Assembly: GCA_037349105.1 (NCBI GenBank)
Contig: JAYJMM010000116.1
Span: 4,092,001-4,156,000 of the forward strand
Source: Limnomonas spitsbergensis
Taxonomy: Eukaryota > Chlorophyta > Chlorophyceae > Chlamydomonadales
Length of the DNA stretch: 64,000 nt
Direction of reading: 5' to 3'
The notes beneath the pieces were generated by a model that did not search any database, was not told where the DNA came from, and saw only the letters and a program-made list of their open reading frames with translations. This document shows positions 9,306 through 20,663 of the stretch, in pieces. Position 1 is the stretch's first letter; each line of letters opens with the position of its first letter. The position numbers and the translations under genes were made by a program.

Positions 9306-11646
9306 ATGGCTGTAACGGCATCGCATACTCCCATGGATGATGGGTGAGGCACAGCATGATCATTTTTATGCATGCATGCATGGTAATGGGCATACCAAGC
9401 CCAACACAGATTTGACTGATCTAGCCATCAAACAGACAGGATTGTAATCGTGCAGGGACTGGTCCAAGATTGTTATGCATTTGGATACTTTTGAAGGCCA
9501 TCGAGATTGTTTGACAAAGCAGAGCAGAGGCAAGAAAGGGACATCTTCTAATCAAGCATGGAGCCTGCCTTCGCCATGCTCTCTGACACTCGATGCAATG
9601 TCCCTTATCATCACAGACGTTCAGAAGAAGTGCAAGCAAGCAGTTTATTATCTTCACAAAGGAGGCTTAGTGGAAGCTGCTAAGCAACTGGCTGAAGCAG
9701 GCACGTACATGAGAAGCCTTGAGTTGGCACCCAAGATGTCCCCAGTTGGCCCTACTGCATTTGTGAAAAGCATAAATATCATCTCAGTGAAGTGTTCGTT
9801 ACGGCACCTGTGAAACAAATGAGTGTCTCGCTCTTTTGTATCATAGCGAAGCTCTGAACGGTGTGACCTGTTGCCCTGTCTGCTGGATCAATGAGCAAGA
9901 TGTTACCTGTTGCCCTGCAGAGAGCCAGGCTCAGGCGATGCAGCCAACCCTGCAGCAATACCCAACAATGCGACAGGGATCCTTTGCTTTTGCAATGGAA
10001 GAGGTCAGTGTGATCAAGGGAGGTATATTGGCAAGGTTTGAATGTGAGGCCCGTCGCCTAAGCTTGTACATGCTGCATGGACAGAGGTTTGGATCTCAAT
10101 TTATACAGAGGGTCCCGGTGTCAGTCACCACTCCTGCCAGCTTGGATCATTCCATCCAGGATGTTCACCTAAAGACGGCGAGCATCGTCGGGATTAAAAA
10201 AAATGCATGAGCCACTGTGCTTCAGCAGTCCCGTATCTGGTGGCTTGCCAGCCTTGTGTTACTTTTGCCGATGGTTGTGATCTGGATTCTTGAATCTGTG
10301 CCTGCAGTACGCTGAGGCTGTCATGCTGAAGATCTTCCTCGAGGAGGGGCGCCTGGCCAAGTCCTCAGAGCTGCCGCTTGTGGATCCTGATGAGTGCGTC
10401 TAAGGACTCTAAGCTTCAAGGAGAAAGCCAGCTCAGACGAAAGTGATACTTACCCACCACATCCCTGCCCTCCGCCCCGTCGTCCTGGTTGACTTGTGAT
10501 GCACTAAAATGCCTTTTTCCATGCTGCCTGTCCCTGTGCCCACTGACCACTCTCATCGCTCCCAGGTACCTAGGCGGTGTGCTTGACTTCACGGAGGAGC
10601 TGTCCAGATATGCCGTCCAGCGCGCGACATTACGGGACACACAGGCTGTACAGCGCTGCCGGGACCTTGTTGATTCCGTGCTCGGGCAGTTCCTTCAGGT
10701 TGGAAGGGAGGGGGCTAACATGCAGTCCCACAGGGTAGGCATAATTACGCTTGCATGGACAGTGCAGGCAGTAGAATGCCTCAAAGACCCTGACGCGGAG
10801 CTTGTAGATAGAATGTGAATATGCCGTTTTGAGGTTGTAGGATCTTGCTGCTGCATGCCGTTCTCTCCCAGCTTTTGCACCTCCCTGCTTGCTCGCAGTT
10901 TGATCTACGCAACTCTGCGCTGAGGAGGTAAGCTCCAAGGCATGAGGCACCTCATCGGAGGAGACGTGGGTTGCATTGGCGATCGTTCATCCTTAACGAA
11001 GGACTGATACTTGAGTAACACGCGTGTTGCGCTAATTCAGCATGACACCAGGAGCATTCTCACATTCTCACATTGGAATGGGACTTCAAACATCATCGCA
11101 GTCTATTCCTTGGGAAGGGGAGGATGAAGAGCATGTCTTCCTACCATGCACAAAAACGTTAAACAACTGTCCGCACCTAAGACTCAAGGCTTGAGAGTTG
11201 AGAGGCGCTTGGGCCGTGAGCCTTAAGATACAGGATCAGCTATGATCCCTCATCTTAAGACTCACGAGTGATCCCTGATCTTATGACTCACAAGTGATCC
11301 CTGATCTTATGACTCACAAGTGATCCCTCATCTTATGACTCAGACGTGAATTGCTGTTCCTGTTGTGGGTTCCGGTATACTGATGGCCATGTGGGTTGAG
11401 AGCAAGCTGCCTTACTCTGAGTGTGGTGTGTTCTTCATCCACAATCCCACTGTCCATGGCAACCTGACATACTGCCTGACCTCAGAGCATATGGTTCATT
11501 TATTTGTTTACAGCAGCATGCATCATTTATTCACAGCAGCATGTACCGTTTAAGAATGTACAGCAGCAGCATGTATCTGTCCTGCTGCCCGATCCAGGAA
11601 GTACGACGGCCTCAAGTACACTCTCAAGAAGCTTGAGGTGCGCTGA
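9306..11646 (+). CDS. TSN: Translin-family protein, archaeal-type (about 191 aa)
   Basis: Translins bind single-stranded nucleic acid as oligomeric rings, and with TRAX form an endoribonuclease. Eight exons join in frame: 9306-9343, 9456-9529, 9617-9700, 9921-10003, 10308-10393, 10566-10698, 10899-10927, 11598-11646. Diagnostic segments are SRDVQKKCKQAVYYLHKGG, AFAMEEYAEAVMLKIFLEEG, YLGGVLDFTEELSRYAV and, across the last junction, LRNSALRRKYDGLKYTLKKL. The AFAMEEYAEA segment and short length recall archaeal translins more than human TSN (228 aa). Introns 2 and 3 use GC donors (GCAAGA, GCACGT), which the frame demands. The first exon is the least certain. The last exon ends KKLEVR-stop, but GAG|GTGCGC could be a further donor. 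TGTAA at 11881. Confidence 0.85.
11242..11347 (+). repeat. 26-27-bp tandem repeat in the last translin intron
   Basis: Four units start at 11242, 11269, 11295 and 11321, each containing TGATCCCT(C/G)ATCTTA and GACTCA. Intronic, no coding meaning. Confidence 0.8.
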
Positions 11647-12723
11647 CCCTTACGATTTATTCAGGACTTCCACCTGTCCCCGAGGTGGATCACCCTGCCC
11701 TGACATAGAAAACCACATCCCAGAGAAAAGAAAGAGGCCGGGAGGAGACAGAGCCCCAGGGCACTGAGACATGCTTATGGCAATCAGGGGCTGGGTACTC
11801 CTAAGGGCTCCGACTGTCAAATTGTCATCATTATGATGTACATACCGAGGGGTTGCTATATTATCATTTATTTTAGGATGTGTAAGTTGTCATTTAGTTG
11901 TATCACGGCCCGTGGCTGTGGGGGGCTCGTGAACTTAACCCTGTTGCCCAGGCCTCCGCTGGTAGGCTGGTCAAGATTTGGTCCCCATCGACTAAGTGGT
12001 GGCTGCCCTGCGGTCTGGCCAAGGCGGTTTGGTACGCGCAAAAATAAACCCAACTGTTCCGCATCATACTGCAGTATAACAGCAGCGCCAGAGTCGGTGC
12101 AGGCCATGGCTGACAGTTCAAACTGGCTGGACAACCCTGTTTATGTTACGGTGCTTCACTGCTTCAGCCACAATTCAAGCACACCACGGCTTGTGGTCGA
12201 GGGTGGGGGCACAGGCCTTGATGCACCAGGACCTTAGGCCTGTACGCCTGTCCAGGACCTTAGCCCTGTAGTTTGTCCAGGACCATGTGCTGTAGGCCTG
12301 TCCTGGCTTTGTTCCAGTTGGCTCAGAGGTGGATGCCTGGCAGCCTGTCCAATGTGTCATCGTGCGCACTGAAATATACGCTGGACATCAGTGATGCCCA
12401 CCACCATTTGCCTCTACCTTGCGTGACATTCCCAAATTTGGAATGCCCACTTATTTTCTTCCGTTCTTCTGAACAGAACACCATGTACGAGCTTTCGTTG
12501 GTGGAGGCTGCAAGCTCTAATCAGCAGAGCTGATGCAAACCTTATCTTCTTGGAGCAAGCGCAGTGGTATCGGCTCCGGGTTTCTTTGGAAGCCCTGGTT
12601 CTCAGTCCACAGGGCGTCTGGGAATTCACCTGGGAACTGTGGCGCTTGAAATAATCCAGAATACATCCCTGTAGTTTATACAAGGCTATTCAGCAGCACT
12701 GTGGTTTTTCCTGACCCCATTAG

Positions 12724-12780
12724 TTAGGCGCCTATGCGGCTGAGCCTTTTCGAGTAGGGCCCAGAGGTGTAACGTCCTTG
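12724..12780 (+). repeat. Dispersed tail module (copy 1)
   Basis: About 57 bp matching the copies near 46694, 48711, 48779 and 49267: GGCGCC, then GCGGCTGAGCC, then GGGCCCAGAGGTGTAACGT. No LINE coding remnant adjoins this copy. Confidence 0.7.
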
Positions 12781-13644
12781 ATTGAGGGCCTGCGTCGGCC
12801 ATTAAAAGAGCCTGTGGTGCTCCCCCCATCATGTAATTGTGTGAGGGGGATGTGTATTTGCCCCCTTATGACTTAGAGTCAACATCCCCGCCTGCACCGT
12901 AGCTGAGGGCCGAAAAGCCAATTCATGGCCTGTTGGGTATAAGCATGAGGGGTGAGGCTGCTTGCAAATCTAGAATAAAAAACGAAATCTCTGGAGTCCC
13001 CGGGCCGTTTCATGATAGCCATTGTTCATAAGGGGTACATGCTGCAGGTTATTACATCTCAGAAACCGGTGGCCTGCGCTCATTATTTCCATCGCTAGGC
13101 ATTGTTTCAGTCTTCATTATTGTAAATTGCTAATTGTAATATCACAATGCTGGCGGTCCTATACAACGTATCAGCCAACCCGGTCACTAATAACAGGGGC
13201 ATATTTAGCGGCCTCGAATTCTCAGGCCCCTGCCTTCATGGCTCTTCAGCCTCTATTCGGGCCCCGAAGTCTGACCACAAAATACTGTAGGTGACATGAG
13301 ATTCATTATTTATGCACACCATGGTCTCATGTCTGGAGCGTCTGCCCAGGATAAAAACAAAAACAAGGCATCAACTAACTAAAAACGTTAATTTAGCTAA
13401 AGAAGGTAGAAGTGCAGTGCCAAAGATCTCAACAGAAGGCACAGACACAATAACAATTATCCCACACTGGCATGCTTACTTACCATGTCAGCTATCATCC
13501 CATGCGGCCATGCCCCACACTGCTGGATGCAAGAGCCAGCAGTACCTTGCTGCAAGCAACAGTGTTGCACTCAAACAAGACATACAGAGCACATACGTTA
13601 TGCATTATATACAAATCCCATCGAAACTGCAGAATGAACAAACC

Positions 13645-13649
13645 TTACA
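13645..13649 (-). terminator. TGTAA poly(A) signal candidate (CBP60-like gene)
   Basis: TGTAA on the minus strand about 65 nt beyond the stop at 13715. Chlorophyte mRNAs commonly use TGTAA. Confidence 0.4.
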
Positions 13650-13714
13650 TGGCCGCAGATTTGACAAGCCTCCCTTACTCACAGCAACACGGGCAGAGCT
13701 CCTTGGTCTGCGTC

Positions 13715-16700
13715 CTAAAGCTCACTGAGCTGCCGCGGCGAAGACAGACCCGAAGCCTCCAGCAAGTGCTTGAAGGAGTCTGACTCAGAGTGCTTCAGGA
13801 TGCGGCTGAGATTCTTGTTGAACGAGTCGTTGTCTGCCTGGTAGAAGCCAGCAGCATGCGGGTGTGTACCGCCTGCGCCACCGCTGCCTGTGTCCTGTCC
13901 CAGGCGCAGCGACTGCTCCAAGGTGTTGGACAGGTGGTGCGTTGGCGTGTGCAGATGCTCGTGAGAGGCGCCCATCATGTAGCCAGAGCCATCCCTGTCC
14001 CGGTTGAACACGTGGGAGTAGTTGACCGGGAGCAGGCTCGGCAGGGCCTGTGCCAGAAAGTCATCGATGCTCTCCTCCAGGCCGGCCCCAGAGTTCTCCA
14101 TCGCCACATCCGCCTCCGACACCCTGCACCGCGGGTGATGGCGCCCTCGGCCTGCAGGCAGGCAAACCAAAAGCCTGTCAGATCAAGCTACCAATGGATG
14201 GTGTCACATCTTGTTTTGTTCCTTATGTTACATTGGCAATCTACCCTTACAAACAAAATAATGGTAGATTGGCTCCCTGCATGTGCTAGTCATCCATAAG
14301 TGGGTAGATTAGGCAAAGGGCAGGGCAGGGAGGGCTACCTACAATCAACACAATCAATTTGAAGCGATCCCCCTTCATTTCTAAAGTATTTATGTAGGGG
14401 AGTTGAAGTCAAGAGACACCCACTTTCTTGATGGTACACGGCTTGGCCTGAGATGGGGCGGATGGGCACATCCTGCATCTTGGCATTATGCCCTCCGGAG
14501 ACCTCCTGCTGCACCAGCACCTGATCTGCTTGAACTTGCAGCGGGGCCCGTTGGCGCTTGGAGGACTGCAATAAGCATCAGGGAGGGCACAAGAAAGTTC
14601 AAAATATAGTCTGAACCACACATCGCATCCAGACGGGTCAAAAACTGGCGAGCTGTTGCACGATCCCATCGAGAGGGGTTCAAATATGGACACACTGTTG
14701 CACAGTCGACAGCGCTCAGGCAAACGACGTAATCAAAGCCCAGGGGATGAGCTCACCAGATCCAGGGCAATATTGAAACGGCCGCCAGCTGCAGGCACCA
14801 TGGGCTGCCTGGGCAGAATGTGCTCAGCAGACATGCGCCGGAATGGTGTCGGTTTGTCCGAGTGAGACGGTCCCCCCAGGCCTGAGCCGTCTGCGCCCCA
14901 TCCCAAGAGAGTGGACGGATCGAAAGACATGATGGGCGCACTGGAGCCGCTGGCCGGCGAAAAAGTCGAAAAAATATTATGGCTCATGTACGTGGATGGG
15001 GCACTGGTGCGTGTTGCCTGGTCCGGCATCCCCAATGCCAGAGCAGCGGCAGCGGCGTCCTTGTTATTATGAGAGGACCGGCCGCCAAATTTGTAAGGAG
15101 ACTGCACATTGCTGCCTCCTAGGCCAGGGATGGGACCACTGCCGCTGTTGCTAAGGGCCAGCACTTGGAACGGGTTGCTGATCGTTGGCTGTTGCTGCTG
15201 TTGCTGCTGCTTCTGATCTGGGAAATTAGAGGCAGCCTGCATTGAAGCGGAGTGGACAGGGTATGCTGCTGCACGGCCTGCATCGGCAAACGACGGCTGG
15301 CTCCTACTCAGGCTCGACATGCTGCCATCCGATATCCCTTCCGAGGGGCGAGGGGACAGCATAGGCTGGGACTCACGCTTGAACACCTGATAGGTAGAGT
15401 TCAAGCAAGTACATGAGGAGGTAAGGTCAAGTGCATGGGGAGGTAGGGTCAAGTGCATGGAAAGGTAGGGTCCAGTGAATGGAGACGTAGGATCTAGTGC
15501 ATGGGGGGATAAGATCGAGTGCATGGTGAGGTAGGGTCGAGTGCATGGTGAGGCAGGGTCAAGTGCATGGGGAGGTAGGGTCAAGTGCATGGGGCGGTAG
15601 GGTCGAGTCCATGGGGAGGTAAGGTTGAGTGCATGGGGAGGTAAGGTCGAGTGCATGGGGAGGCAGGGTCAAGTGCATGGGGAGGTAGGGTCAAGTGCAT
15701 GGGGAGGTAGGGTCGTGTGCATGGGGAGGCAGGGTCGAGTGCATAGGGAGGTAAGGTCGGGTGCATGGGGAGGCAGGGTCAAGTGCATGGGGAGGTAGGG
15801 TCAAGTGCATGGGGAGGTAGGGTCAAGTGCATGGGGAGGTAGGGTCAAGTGCATGGAAAGGTAGGGTCCAGTGAATGGAGACGTAGGATCTAGTGCATGG
15901 GGAGGTAGGGTCGAGTGCATGGGGAGGTAGGGTCGAGTGCATGGGGAGGTAGGGTCGAGTGCATGGGGAGGTAAGGTTGAGTGCATGGGGAGGTAGGGTC
16001 GAGTGCATGGGGAGGTAGGGTCAAGTGCATGGGGAGGTAGGGTCAAGTGCATGGGGAGGTAGGGTCGAGTGCATGGGGAGGCAGGGCCAAGTGCATGGGG
16101 AGGTAGGGTCAAGTGCATGGGGAGGTAGGGTCAAGTGCATTGAAAGGTAGGGTCCAGTGAATGGACACGTAGGATCTAGTGCATGGGGAGATAAGATCGA
16201 GTGCATGGGGAGGTAGGGTCGAGTGCATGGGGCGGTAGGGTCGAGTGCATGGGGAGGTAAGGTCGAGTGCATGGGGAGGTAAGGTCGAGTGCATGGGGAG
16301 GCAGGGTCAAGTGCATGGGGAGGTAGGGTCGAGTGCATGGGGAGGTAAGGTCGAGTGCATAGGGAGGTAGGGTCAAGTGCATGGGGAGGTAAGATCCAGT
16401 GTATGGGGAGGTAGGGTAAAATTCATGGGGAGGTAAGGTCGAGTGTATGGGGAGGCAGTGAAGTGCATGGGGAGGTAGGGACGAGTGCATGAAGAGACAG
16501 TGACGTGCATGGGGAAGTAGGGTCGAGTGCATGGGGAGGCAGGGCATGCAGAAGGTTCTCATGGGGACGTAGCCACTCAGACTTAGAAATAGCCGCTTCT
16601 TGATCAATAAGCTTGCAATGGCTCACAAAATTGTGAAAGCAGAGGCGCAGGGAAACAGGGTCGCGACGCACCTGTACACCGTTCATGCCATCAGCCACGG

Positions 16701-19700
16701 ATTGCCTCGGGGACAAAACATTGCTGCTCGAGGCGAGCTCCTGAGGGAGTAATTGTTGAGGTTGAGGGCATGGTCTCAAAATTCTGAGCAGGACCCAGGC
16801 ATTTGATTATTCGCTCCACCCCGCAACCCCAACCCCAACAAACAGAAGTTACTGTTCATTCCTTTCCTATACCACACTTTGCCGCGCTGCCGCTATGACC
16901 TCTCACCAGGGGCTCATTGACAATCACCCATCCCCGGTGCCCCTCTGTCGCCCACGCCTCCTCTGCCTGCGCCTTCCAGTCCCTGATGACCTCCACATTC
17001 TGGCTAGCCTGACTGTCCTGGGCCGACACCACCTTAAACTTGGTCGTTCCGTCGGGCTGCATGGTCCTGTACGCCATGCCTGTGAGTGATCAAAACCCAT
17101 TAAGGCAAGACAGTCAGGAACCCAACGGCAATCCACTCCGAACGGCTTGGCTGCTAGGCAGGCATGAGAGTAACCTGCCCACATTGAGTGCAGCACATGA
17201 GACGGAAAAAACACAAATGTCTGGCGCATCCCCTGCAGAGCCAGATGCTCTTCACAGGTGTCCATGAGCCCCAGGACACACAGCACAAGCTCCTAAATGT
17301 CATGCAGTCATGCACCTTTCGATGTCAATCCTAGCCCAAAAGTCTGAGCATTCTCTGCCATGATCAAAGAGATATTCCGCGTTCCCGCAAGGCCCACAGC
17401 AGCTGCAGCAGCACCTGAACAAGATGCAACATCGCACCTAAAGGCTCCACCGAGTGGCTTGCCAATAATAACCTTTCCCTGCTTGCAGATGAGATTTCTC
17501 TGCTATGCCAATCCTTATAAGGTGGAGGCCCATGCTCTCACCGAGTGGCTTGTCCAGGTTCACCTGCCCCTGCTTGCAGGTGAAGAGCAGCCCACGCGTC
17601 TGCATTTCGTCCGAGAACCAAATCCGGTGCAGCATGTCATCATACACAATGCGCTCAGACAGGATTTCCCGCAGAAAGTCCCACTTGTGCTTATGCCGCC
17701 CTCTCATGTTCAATAGCTCCAGCAGCTGTGCAGGCAGGAGGGGACAAGACTCAGGCTTTTAGAGGACATGTAAATGATCCAGCCTTGAAGAGGACCCAGA
17801 CATGAGGGCAGGCGCCATCCAAGTCACGCAGCATAGCATGCCTCATGCCTGCTGAAGCAAGTACTCGCCACACCCCAGCACGACAAGCCAGACACTGAAG
17901 TGATTGTCACTCTACTTCAGGATTCAGGATTTAGGTTTCAGCTGTTCATCTGCTGCCTCTGGTCAGCACCAGTCAGCGCCAACCAGCACACGTGGCTGAT
18001 GGTCTAAGAGTAGGCCATAGACAGGCTCACGATACTGAACTCCGGCAGGCAATGCTAGAAGAAATAGGACAGGCGGTCCTAGACCGACCCTAGAGAGGCA
18101 GCGCCATCCCCATGGCATCGCACCTTGTTTTCCAGCTGCCTGTTCTGGTCGGCGAACAGGATCAGGTCCTTCAGCTGATGGACTGTGGGGAAAAGAGGGC
18201 GAGCCAGGCATCCTTGTCAGCAGGGCACATTGGCTGGGGGTAGAAACCTGCCAGGGGTTACTTAACACCTGCCAGGGGGGTACTCAAACCTGCCAGGGGG
18301 TTACCGAAACTGCCAGGGGTTGATACAGGTGACGTGCATTCACAGGATAAGACACGGAAAACATCAGGTTCCTGCATCGAAGAATGATACTTGCACGTGG
18401 GAAGCATGCAAGGGCATAGGGGGGCCCCACCTGTCTCAATGGAGATGAAGGGCGCATCCGGTACATGCGCCTGGATGTCGCGGAGGCGCTGCGCAGTGAT
18501 GCTGCCGATGAACTTGAGCTTGGTCAGCTCGTCCTTGTAGTGGGGGTACTCAGATTTTCGGTAGTCGTTCAGAGCACGCTGGGTTTTAACCTACACAGCG
18601 GGCAGTTGAGGAACCAGATGTGAATCATGAGCGACCTTAGCCTGGAAGTGCAGCCATCAGGCATGTTAGCCTTAGGGGACATAAACTTGTACAGAGTGCA
18701 TATACGTGTACTGAAGCTAGGAATCCGATAAAGATGCAATCGTGCCAACCGCAGCCAGCGCTTACAATGAGCTTTGCCGACACAGCAGGGTTGATGGTGT
18801 CCAGCAGCATGACGTTTCCGTACAGGTCCCGCTGAATGGCCCGCGCCACCATGCGGAAGCTCGAAAACGTGCGTGTTTCCATGTGGAATGTGTCATTCTT
18901 GTCCGTGATAAATAAGTCTGGGAGCCGGCATACTCCATCCTGCAGTTTTCAATAGAGCTGTTTCTGAAGATTGCGTTTGAAAGTGGTGGAGCGTCACTGG
19001 TAGCATGGTCCCTGGCCCCAGGCCCTTCCAACATTAACGAAATAAAGTGGTCCATCCGTTAGCACGCAATATTGCTTGATCAGCACAGAGCGTGACATGG
19101 AGTGGCATGCTGGCAAACCGTAAAACCGGATAGGGTTCATGCACCCTTGTTGAGAACTAATATATATAATTCGTCGCGCAAGCAAAAAGTACCCTACTCC
19201 GCGCACGCGCAGCTGAAGTTTTTTATATTTCGTGCCGGAAAAACTACGCGCACTCTCAAAAGTAGTTGTTAATTATTATTTTAACGCGCATCAACTCCGT
19301 GCTCCCCCAACAATAATTAATTAATAGCGAAGTCAAACCCGTTTTACGTTAATTTATTTTATTTACCTGGAGCTTCAGGAGCATGCGGCCAGCACCGTCA
19401 TTCTTTGAGGCAGACGACATGCTGCCCAGCAGGATGTGCCCCTGCAGGACATCATGACAGTTTCAGTGCCTACCAGCTGGTGAGTAAGCATTCCCTCATC
19501 TACTTAACCAGAGGCCACAGAAAATAGTATTTTTACCAGACAAGCCACCACATGAGGCAGGCCTGGCAGCAAGAATGGCAGCGGCCTCAAAGCTTACGTC
19601 ATCTGACCGGAGCAGCTCCTTGGCAGCATCCGCTGTGCCGGTGTTGTGGCTGCATGACTCTCCATCCACGACGCAAACCTGCGACAATGGAATATCAGCT

Positions 19701-20354
19701 TTGAGGCAAGGGATGGGTCGACTGCGTGTCTGCCACATGGCACAATGGCATGAGTCAGCTTTACACACCTGAATCTCCACACCAGGGACGTTGACAGGGT
19801 TCCCTGTCGTCTGGGACACGAGCTGCACGTAGACATCGACATCACACTTCGATTTTAGCGACTGGTTGTCGGCGTAGCACTCGTCAAAATTGTCATGGTC
19901 CAGGCATTTCTTGTTGGGGTTGTTGGCACACAGTGTGCATGACTTATCCTGGCATCCGAGGAATCTGCGTCGTCATGTCATGGCGAGAATTGTGAGGAAA
20001 TAATTATGCGGTTTGATTGATGAACACCTTCACGCACTTGCACTTGTGCGTGAAGCGAAGCGAGTACGATTCTATCTCCTGAGACTGGTTTGCCCCCGAG
20101 ACGACGGACACTGCTTGTACAAATGCCGACTCGATTTCATGGTTGGGAACGCCTGGGCAGACGAGATGGGCAAATACCTGTGAGAACTGCCTGATTCTTC
20201 CTAGGACATAATCCTGCGACGTATGACGGTGAAACTCTTTCAACACAAGTTTTGCCTGCCAGTCTCAGTATCGAAATAATATAATCGACTTCGTTACCTC
20301 GATTGCTGGTCTGGGCACCGCTTTCAGGGAATCTGGCAAAGGTACGAGCTCCAT
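13715..20354 (-). CDS. CBP60 (calmodulin-binding protein 60)-like protein, about 880 aa
   Basis: At least 15 exons on the minus strand: 20354-20298, 20255-20038, 19964-19769, 19678-19598, 19441-19367, 18939-18766, 18590-18431, 18182-18124, 17725-17564, one unresolved short exon, 17079-16907, 16740-16672, 15386-14757, 14565-14424, 14151-13715. The central part follows the order of plant CBP60 proteins: a beta-rich domain (VDVYVQLVSQTTGNPV ... VEIQVCVVDGES), then SEYPHYKDELTKLKFIGSIT (compare [20 protein letters not shown]), a helical VHQLKDLILFADQNRQL segment, HKWDFLREILSERIVYDDML, then MQTRGLLF. Plant CBP60s such as SARD1 and CBP60g are DNA-binding immune regulators. The C-terminus is low-complexity (poly-Gln, poly-Ala, Ser/Gly-rich). 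A Cys-rich stretch (CTLCANNPNKKC) precedes the first domain. The assignment rests on segment order and remembered motifs, so the family is probable, not certain. Confidence 0.6.
15387..16671 (-). other. 1,285-bp intron filled by a minisatellite
   Basis: Donor GTACAG|GTGCGT at 16672/16671 and acceptor TATCAG|GTGTTC at 15387/15386. The flanking exons are phase 0 and join GMNGVQ to VFKRESQ. About 90% of the intron is the 22-bp array. Confidence 0.85.
15400..16560 (+). repeat. 22-bp minisatellite, about 52 units, with higher-order structure
   Basis: The plus-strand unit is about GTGCATGGGGAGGTAGGGTC plus RA. Because 22 is not a multiple of 3, three units give a 22-residue period in every frame, and stop-free units create long false ORFs (MHSTLPPHALDPTSP type). 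A distinctive variant run (GTGCATGGAAAGG, TCCAGTGAATGGA, ACGTAGGATCTAG) recurs at about 15456, 15852 and 16134, showing block duplication of several units. Confidence 0.95.
19120..19347. mobile_element. MITE-like element inside a CBP60-like intron
   Basis: About 228 bp, bounded by GTAAAACCGG and its near inverse CCCGTTTTAC. Its body aligns with 31676-31930 (shared AATTCGT, GCAAAAAGTA, GCACAGCTGAA-like and AATAATTAATTAA blocks). No coding capacity. It ends about 20 bp from the splice donor at 19366. Confidence 0.7.
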
Positions 20355-20663
20355 ATGGCGGTAGTTGATTAAGCAAACATAAGCATAAGGCGACTTATTT
20401 AGCTTCCTACAGAGAATCTGTTAGGACAAATTTGGGTATGCTGTCTGAACGACTTTTTGCAATTGTCGAAAGGTCGTTGAAGTGAGGACCTGATGATGAG
20501 GTGGCATCTAGAAGCCTGTTCGATGCGCCCTCCTGACTCGAATCGTGTGTCTAATGCGTTTTACCATGGACTATGATGCGTTATAAAGTTAAGGTTATGA
20601 CTGCCAGCTTCACATGAGTAATGCCTAGGCTATACTGCCCACATTCTGATCCATAGTCTGGAG
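20355..20663. promoter_or_regulatory. Shared divergent promoter region (CBP60-like / DHHC)
   Basis: 309 bp between the two inferred start codons. No box recognised. Confidence 0.4.

Larger units (their letters stand above)
11647..13714. other. Convergent intergenic region with a repeat-tail module
   Basis: No gene seen between translin (+) and the CBP60-like gene (-). 12240-12310 has short imperfect repeats of a CTGTCCAGGACCTTA type. 12724-12780 is a diverged copy of the tail module found in the LINE cluster at 46.7-49.3 kb (TGCGGC.GAGCCTTT.. GGGCCCAGAGGTGTAACGT). Confidence 0.5.

Noticed and set aside
15400..16560. Possible CRISPR-like array
   Set aside because: The 22-bp units abut with no unique spacers; it is a minisatellite.
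15581..16607. Several long minus-strand ORFs with MHSTLPPHALDP-type repeats
   Set aside because: They are translations of the 22-bp minisatellite in an intron; the same peptide appears in overlapping frames because the unit lacks stops.
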